Source of the DNA: Glandiceps talaboti
Lineage: Eukaryota; Hemichordata; Enteropneusta; Spengelidae
Assembly: GCF_964340395.1 (NCBI RefSeq)
Contig: NC_135559.1
Location: 17,533,550-17,597,549 of the forward strand
Direction: 5' to 3'
DNA length: 64,000 bases
Positions 59,840-64,000 of the stretch are shown one piece after another. Positions within the stretch are counted from its first letter, which is position 1, and every line of letters begins with the position of its first letter. Made by a program: the position numbers and the translations under genes. The notes beneath the pieces were generated by a model. It was not told the DNA's origin and made no database searches. It saw only the letters and a program-made list of their open reading frames with translations.

Positions 59840-62647
59840 TTAATCTCTCTCTGCAGCGAGTTCAACTTCTTCTCGATGTCCTCTACTAGCCATGTGTGCA
59901 CCATAAGGTTTTGGTCCGTTGAAATTCTTCTCACATACTTCACAGTAATACTTATTGACAGCCTTGGCAAGCTTGTCAGTGGTACTGTATGCTGACCTGT
60001 ATGGTACCCATGTACCTGTCAACAAAATTATTTTATATATATGATGTGTGTATTTCAACAACATTTGTCAAACGTGGTAAATTAAGTAGGTGAAATATAC
60101 TGGATTCCGACAATTTACTGAGGTTTATTATTGCCTGCGAAAGGAATGGTGCTGAAGATCAAAATATCGATGATACCATGACCACATCATCACCAATATT
60201 ATGGGCATATCATGTATATTTGCCTGGGAGCTGGCAACAAATCTTGGTATTGTCCTTACCTACCATCATGATGCGTTGAATCTCTAGCCTAACACATCAA
60301 AGATCAGCTTAGATGTGTTGCCGAAAATGTCTCCATTTCATAAAGTTCAATACTACTAAAATATACAGATCGCATAGTTTTGTTAGACTGATAACAGCAC
60401 TGCTTGCAATCGTCTTTTAACATTTACAGTCTGTTTGTAAAAAAACATTGTCCTACTGTGGTGCTGCTCATGCTCCATGCTGTTTACATGTAAACATCGA
60501 CAGTTGGGGCACTTGGGAACAACGATTTGTTATGCTTAGAATACACATGATACAGTCATTCGAATGATGTCATGTGGCAGCATTAGAACAGGTACCATAG
60601 CAACATCAAAATAGTCTGTGTCCACTAAACCAAGCAATATAGAAGTTGAATTATAATTAACATTAGTTCATACCTTTTGGTGGTGCTCCAAATACATTAT
60701 TACCCTTCTCCTCTACAGGATCAGCTACAGATTCTGTTTTATTTTGTAACCATGGTAATGCCGTAAGCTTGTCTTCAAGAACCTAAGTCAGAAGTTGAGA
60801 GAGAAAACAAACACTGTATTACATGTATATATAGATAGCCAATACTCTTAGTATGTCTTACTCTGTGTAGTCTAGTTCCAAACAGGGACAGTGTATTATG
60901 TATTAAAAACTTCTTCACTTTCCCAGTCTAGTCAAGGCCCTGATGAAAGGTATTAATTGTGGTTCTACCCCATAGTGAGCGAAGCGTGAGCGCCGCATGT
61001 CAGTAATAATCCATTACAAATTGACAGGCTGTCGTCAAACATTTTAGACCTTTCTCATGTCTCTAGGACTGATATTCTAATGTCCTACCAGGACTCCACC
61101 ACCAGTCTGTTTAAACTAAAATCATATGGGGACATGATGACATCATCATGTTTATAGGACACAGTAGGGGGAACACAGATATCTGTGCTCGAACAACAGC
61201 CTTGACTAGACTGGGAAAGTGATGAAGTTTTTAATACGTAATACACTGTCCCTGTTTGGAACTAGACTATACTCTGTGAGAAACATAAAATATCACAATG
61301 TGTCTGTCGGTAAATTAGATTGGACAGTGTTCTTCTTAGAACATGAAATGGCTACCAGTAGTATAATATGTCCTGTTTAACAAATTTAAAGTGGCCATAT
61401 GGAAGAGAATTTGGTATTTATTTTGGATATTTATTTGATAAAACAGCTTCACCATTTTTTTCTACTTGAAAAAATAATGCAAAAGAACATATACCAAGTC
61501 CATGTTCATAACTCAATACATTGCAAAAAGATGCACAAAGTGTAAAAAGTTTGTTATTGTACGTACAATAACAAACATTTTACACATAGTTTAATGTTTG
61601 CCGTTTATTGAGATGTGAACATGGACTTGGTATATGTTATTTCACATTATTTTTTCAAGTAGGAAAACATGATGAAGCTGTTTTATCAAATAAAAATCCA
61701 AAATAAATACCAAATTCTCATCCATATGGCCACTTTAAAGTACCCTCCCACTCATTCCTAATGGTTTAGGTCTAGACAATGTTGGCATCTAGACTACCAA
61801 CAGCAACACGACAATCTTGATTTTTTTCTTCCCTCTACGTACTGACAACTATAATAAAATTTCCCAATGTAATTGTCCACTCACAGGCAGTACACCCTTC
61901 CATATCATAAGTAATAGGTAACAGACCCACAAATTAACATATGCAAATGAACCTTGCACTCTCGCATCAAACTGTTTCAAGGTACTGCAACATCTGACAT
62001 ATAAAAGTAATTTACTATTACATGATTAGTGTTAAGCAGGAATTCAATTCGAACTGAAAATTTCTAGTCACAGAGGCAACAATTCAGGGGAAGTGAATCT
62101 CATATTTTCACCATCATCTCATCAGCATTATCAGGGGCGTATTACAATGGGTTGTTATCACGTCTCAGAACAGACAAATGAAATGAAAGAGAAAGAGCTG
62201 AGATCTTGATGCCACATCTCAATTTTGGTTGGGCTTTGGAAGTTTCTATGGTAAATACTTCCTTTCAGTCTACGTCTATACAGTTGGTCCTATGTCTGGA
62301 TGGCGGCATGGAGATCCCAGCTGTTTCCCTCAAGCTCATTTTATATGTCCCCTCGCTGACAGTAAGTAGATTTTTTTCAGTTGTAATTATGAACCCGAGT
62401 CCTCATGAATTCAAATTCCTGTCTTGTGAAACACATTCTGACTGTTTCTGTACCTTCATATAACTGGCTGGTACGTATCCCTGGTTACCGTCTTCATCTT
62501 GCACATTCCACCAATGTTCATTTGTTGGGTGTTTGTTTACTAGTGTGAGATGCTGACCAAGTTTCACAGTCAATTCTTTGAAGCCTCCAGGTTCATCAGG
62601 ATTGGCTTTGTAGTTGTATTTCGACAGCAATTTGACCACCTTTCTTT
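59840..62647 (-). CDS. SH3 domain plus U1-type zinc-finger protein, 3' part of gene
   Basis: Exons on the minus strand: 62647-62454, 60782-60674 and 60015-59840 (stop TAA). Phases agree (two borrowed bases, then 0, then 1). The first visible exon is an SH3 domain: LLSKYNYKANPDEPGGF, then EHWWNVQDEDG and GYVPASYMK, with the usual ALYDY-like, WW and SxY positions. A linker follows (NNVFGAPPKGTWVPYRSAY). The last exon has a C2H2 zinc finger with CEVCEKNFNG and HMASRGH, spacing like matrin/U1-type RNA-binding fingers, and ends EVELAAERD. Earlier exons lie right of 62647 and were not found; a LINE starts at 63040. The family was not recognised. A role linking protein-protein contacts to RNA or DNA binding is only a guess from the domains. 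Confidence 0.8.
60868..61269. mobile_element. MITE with about 70-bp inverted repeats and 9-base target duplication
   Basis: Ends TAGTCTAGTTCCAAACAGGG and its complement, with arms matching over about 70 bases (TTAAAAACTTCTTCACTTTC, CCAGTCTAGTCAAGGC). The flanking TACTCTGTG is present on both sides (60859-60867 and 61270-61278), a perfect 9-base duplication. Long arms with 9 bases suggest a Mutator-like origin. Lies in an intron of the SH3/zinc-finger gene. Confidence 0.85.
61390..61734. mobile_element. TTAA-flanked full-length fold-back element, copy 2
   Basis: Same element as 53295-53640, over 90 percent identical by eye, with TTAA at 61386-61389 and 61735-61738. Left end AGTGGCCATATGGAAGAGAA, right end the complement. 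Lies in an intron of the SH3/zinc-finger gene. Confidence 0.9.
61735..62453 (-). other. Intron of the SH3/zinc-finger gene; no other feature seen
   Basis: No coding sense and no clear repeat. Confidence 0.5.
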
Positions 62648-63039
62648 CTGAAATGAAAAGAAAATGGTGAACCATGAAAAAACTCTGTGAATGAAGTGGC
62701 AAATGACAAGTGCTATGTGATAAATTGTTAACTTTGTCGGTATGTGGTCTACCTAGATTTTCAATAGATTACCCCTACTCCACGACGACATGGGCAGGGA
62801 ATGTCTTCCAATTATAAAACCAACACATAGCCTCTAGACTGACTGACCACCAAGAGGTGTCAGCAGAATAACATGCTCTCACTTGTGAGAATTCATTCAT
62901 ACATTTATTCATTCATTCATTCATTAATCAATTAATTAATGAAAGTTAATTTTGTTGTGTGGTAGTGTTTTTAATCTAGAATCTATGGTATGCATTCCAT
63001 TTCTACACAGTTACGATGGACAACATTGAAACTGGTTTC

Positions 63040-64000
63040 TGTATCTGTATCTGTATCATTGACGTACAAGCACCAATACTGGTTGTCGCATATGTAGTCA
63101 AGGGTCACATGTGGGGCAACACAATCAAAGTACTAAGGGGCCCTAGTATTGATAGCATTCAGTGCAGTTTTGAAGGCTTGTGTGTTGGGTGAACAGTGAA
63201 CTTCTTGAGGTAGTGAGTTCCATAGTGGTAGTGTTTTGGGATATAATGAATGTCGATATCAGTCTTTATTTGTGGTTATCACGTTGTATTTATGAATGCC
63301 TGATTGCCTGGTCTGTACTGAACGTGAGATATTTGATGATTGAAAGTATTCATTAATGTTGTTTGGTGTGAATCCATGAGTCTCTTTATATATTGTCATT
63401 AAGTGTGCATTAGTGCGTCGATCCTGAAGTGATTCCCATTTGAGTTTGTTCAATATAGCAGTGATACTTGATTCCCTCCTGTCGTCTCCAACAGCAAAAC
63501 GAGCAGCACGATGTTGTATTCTTTCAATTTTACTACTATCTGACTTATGCTGGGGTCCCAAATAGCGAGCAATATTCCAGTCGAGATCTGACCAACGATT
63601 TGTAGGCTATGGCTTTGGTATGTGTATCACAATGATAGATGTTTCTCTTCAGGAGACTGGGCACATTATTAGCCTTAGTGGTGATGTTATTGATATGAGT
63701 AGACCATTTCAGACCACTAAAAGTTCTACTCCTATGTACAGGTGATGGGTTACTTCCTGTAAAGACTGTGTTATCCATATGGTATTTTGTCTTGTTAGGT
63801 TCCTTTTATGGGTAAAGCACATACTAACAAATTTGAATGCAATGAAAGACATTTGCCAGTTTTTTTTCCCATTGGACAAGAGTGTTGAGGTCATTTTGAA
63901 GTGTGTCTGTATCAGCTTGAGTAGATATTTCTTTGTGAATTGTATAGAATGCAATCATCAGTGAAAAGTCTAACTTTAGAAGAGATGTTGGAAAGTTTAT
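63040..64000 (-). mobile_element. CR1/Jockey-like LINE remnant (end of reverse transcriptase), runs off window
   Basis: On the minus strand the span decodes to the late RT region: FSGLKWSTHINNITTKAN, SLVRSRLEYCSLFG, a frame change near 63555, then IERIQHRAARFAVGDDRRES, LNKLKWESLQDRRTNAH, a TGA, and LYPKTLPLWNSLPQEV to a stop at about 63133. The 3' end finishes in an (ATACAG)n short repeat at about 63040-63060, the usual tail of CR1/L2-class LINEs. It has at least one frameshift and one nonsense codon. It may separate the SH3 gene from its earlier exons, or simply lie in an intron. Confidence 0.75.

Noticed and set aside
63259-63960. Host gene in the last kilobase
   Set aside because: The frames read as LINE reverse transcriptase with a frameshift and stop, and an ATACAG tail.

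Overview
This is animal (metazoan) genomic DNA. It is AT-rich and intron-rich, with GT-AG introns and many microsatellites, minisatellites and fold-back elements. The species cannot be named from the sequence. An invertebrate is likely, and a deuterostome is weakly favoured: the LTR element at the left edge has an integrase-before-reverse-transcriptase order described for Gmr1-like elements of deuterostomes, but such elements are not confined to that group.

Layout. (1) 1-5282, minus: a Ty3/gypsy-class LTR retrotransposon, cut by the window edge, with one 757-bp LTR, a tRNA-Leu-type primer site and a long gag-pro-int-rt frame broken once by a frameshift. (2) 5283-about 9030, minus: a decayed Maverick/Polinton-type element with the N-terminal half of a protein-primed DNA polymerase B and a small zinc-finger gene. 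The LTR element sits inside the polymerase gene, so the nest is layered. (3) 10171-20994, plus: 3' part of a ROCO-family gene (Roc GTPase, COR, C-terminal death-effector-like domain). Its P-loop exon is not in the window. Its introns hold an L1/Tx1-like LINE remnant and several tandem arrays. (4) 20995-26800: no gene; an 80-bp array and a large degenerate duplication. (5) 27523-37841, minus: a SENP/Ulp1 SUMO protease gene whose catalytic exons lie beside, or inside, tandem arrays. (6) 38660-56968, plus: a complete CUL3 gene in 20 exons encoding 753 residues, divergent from the SENP gene. (7) 59840-62647, minus: 3' part of a gene for an SH3 plus zinc-finger protein, convergent with CUL3. (8) 63040-64000, minus: a CR1/Jockey-like LINE remnant.

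Functional picture. Two genes of ubiquitin-family signalling (the CUL3 ubiquitin-ligase scaffold and a SUMO protease) are head to head. The ROCO-DED gene points to death-fold signalling. The most unusual structure is in the SENP gene. A 108-bp segment holding most of one exon plus its splice donor is present five times in frame, and the exon with the catalytic Cys is partly repeated with its donor at a 119-bp period. Two further introns or flanks carry arrays that begin at or close to an exon.

Limits: exons were found by reading protein similarity and splice sites by eye. No alignment or search was run, family names rest on motifs, and array boundaries are approximate.
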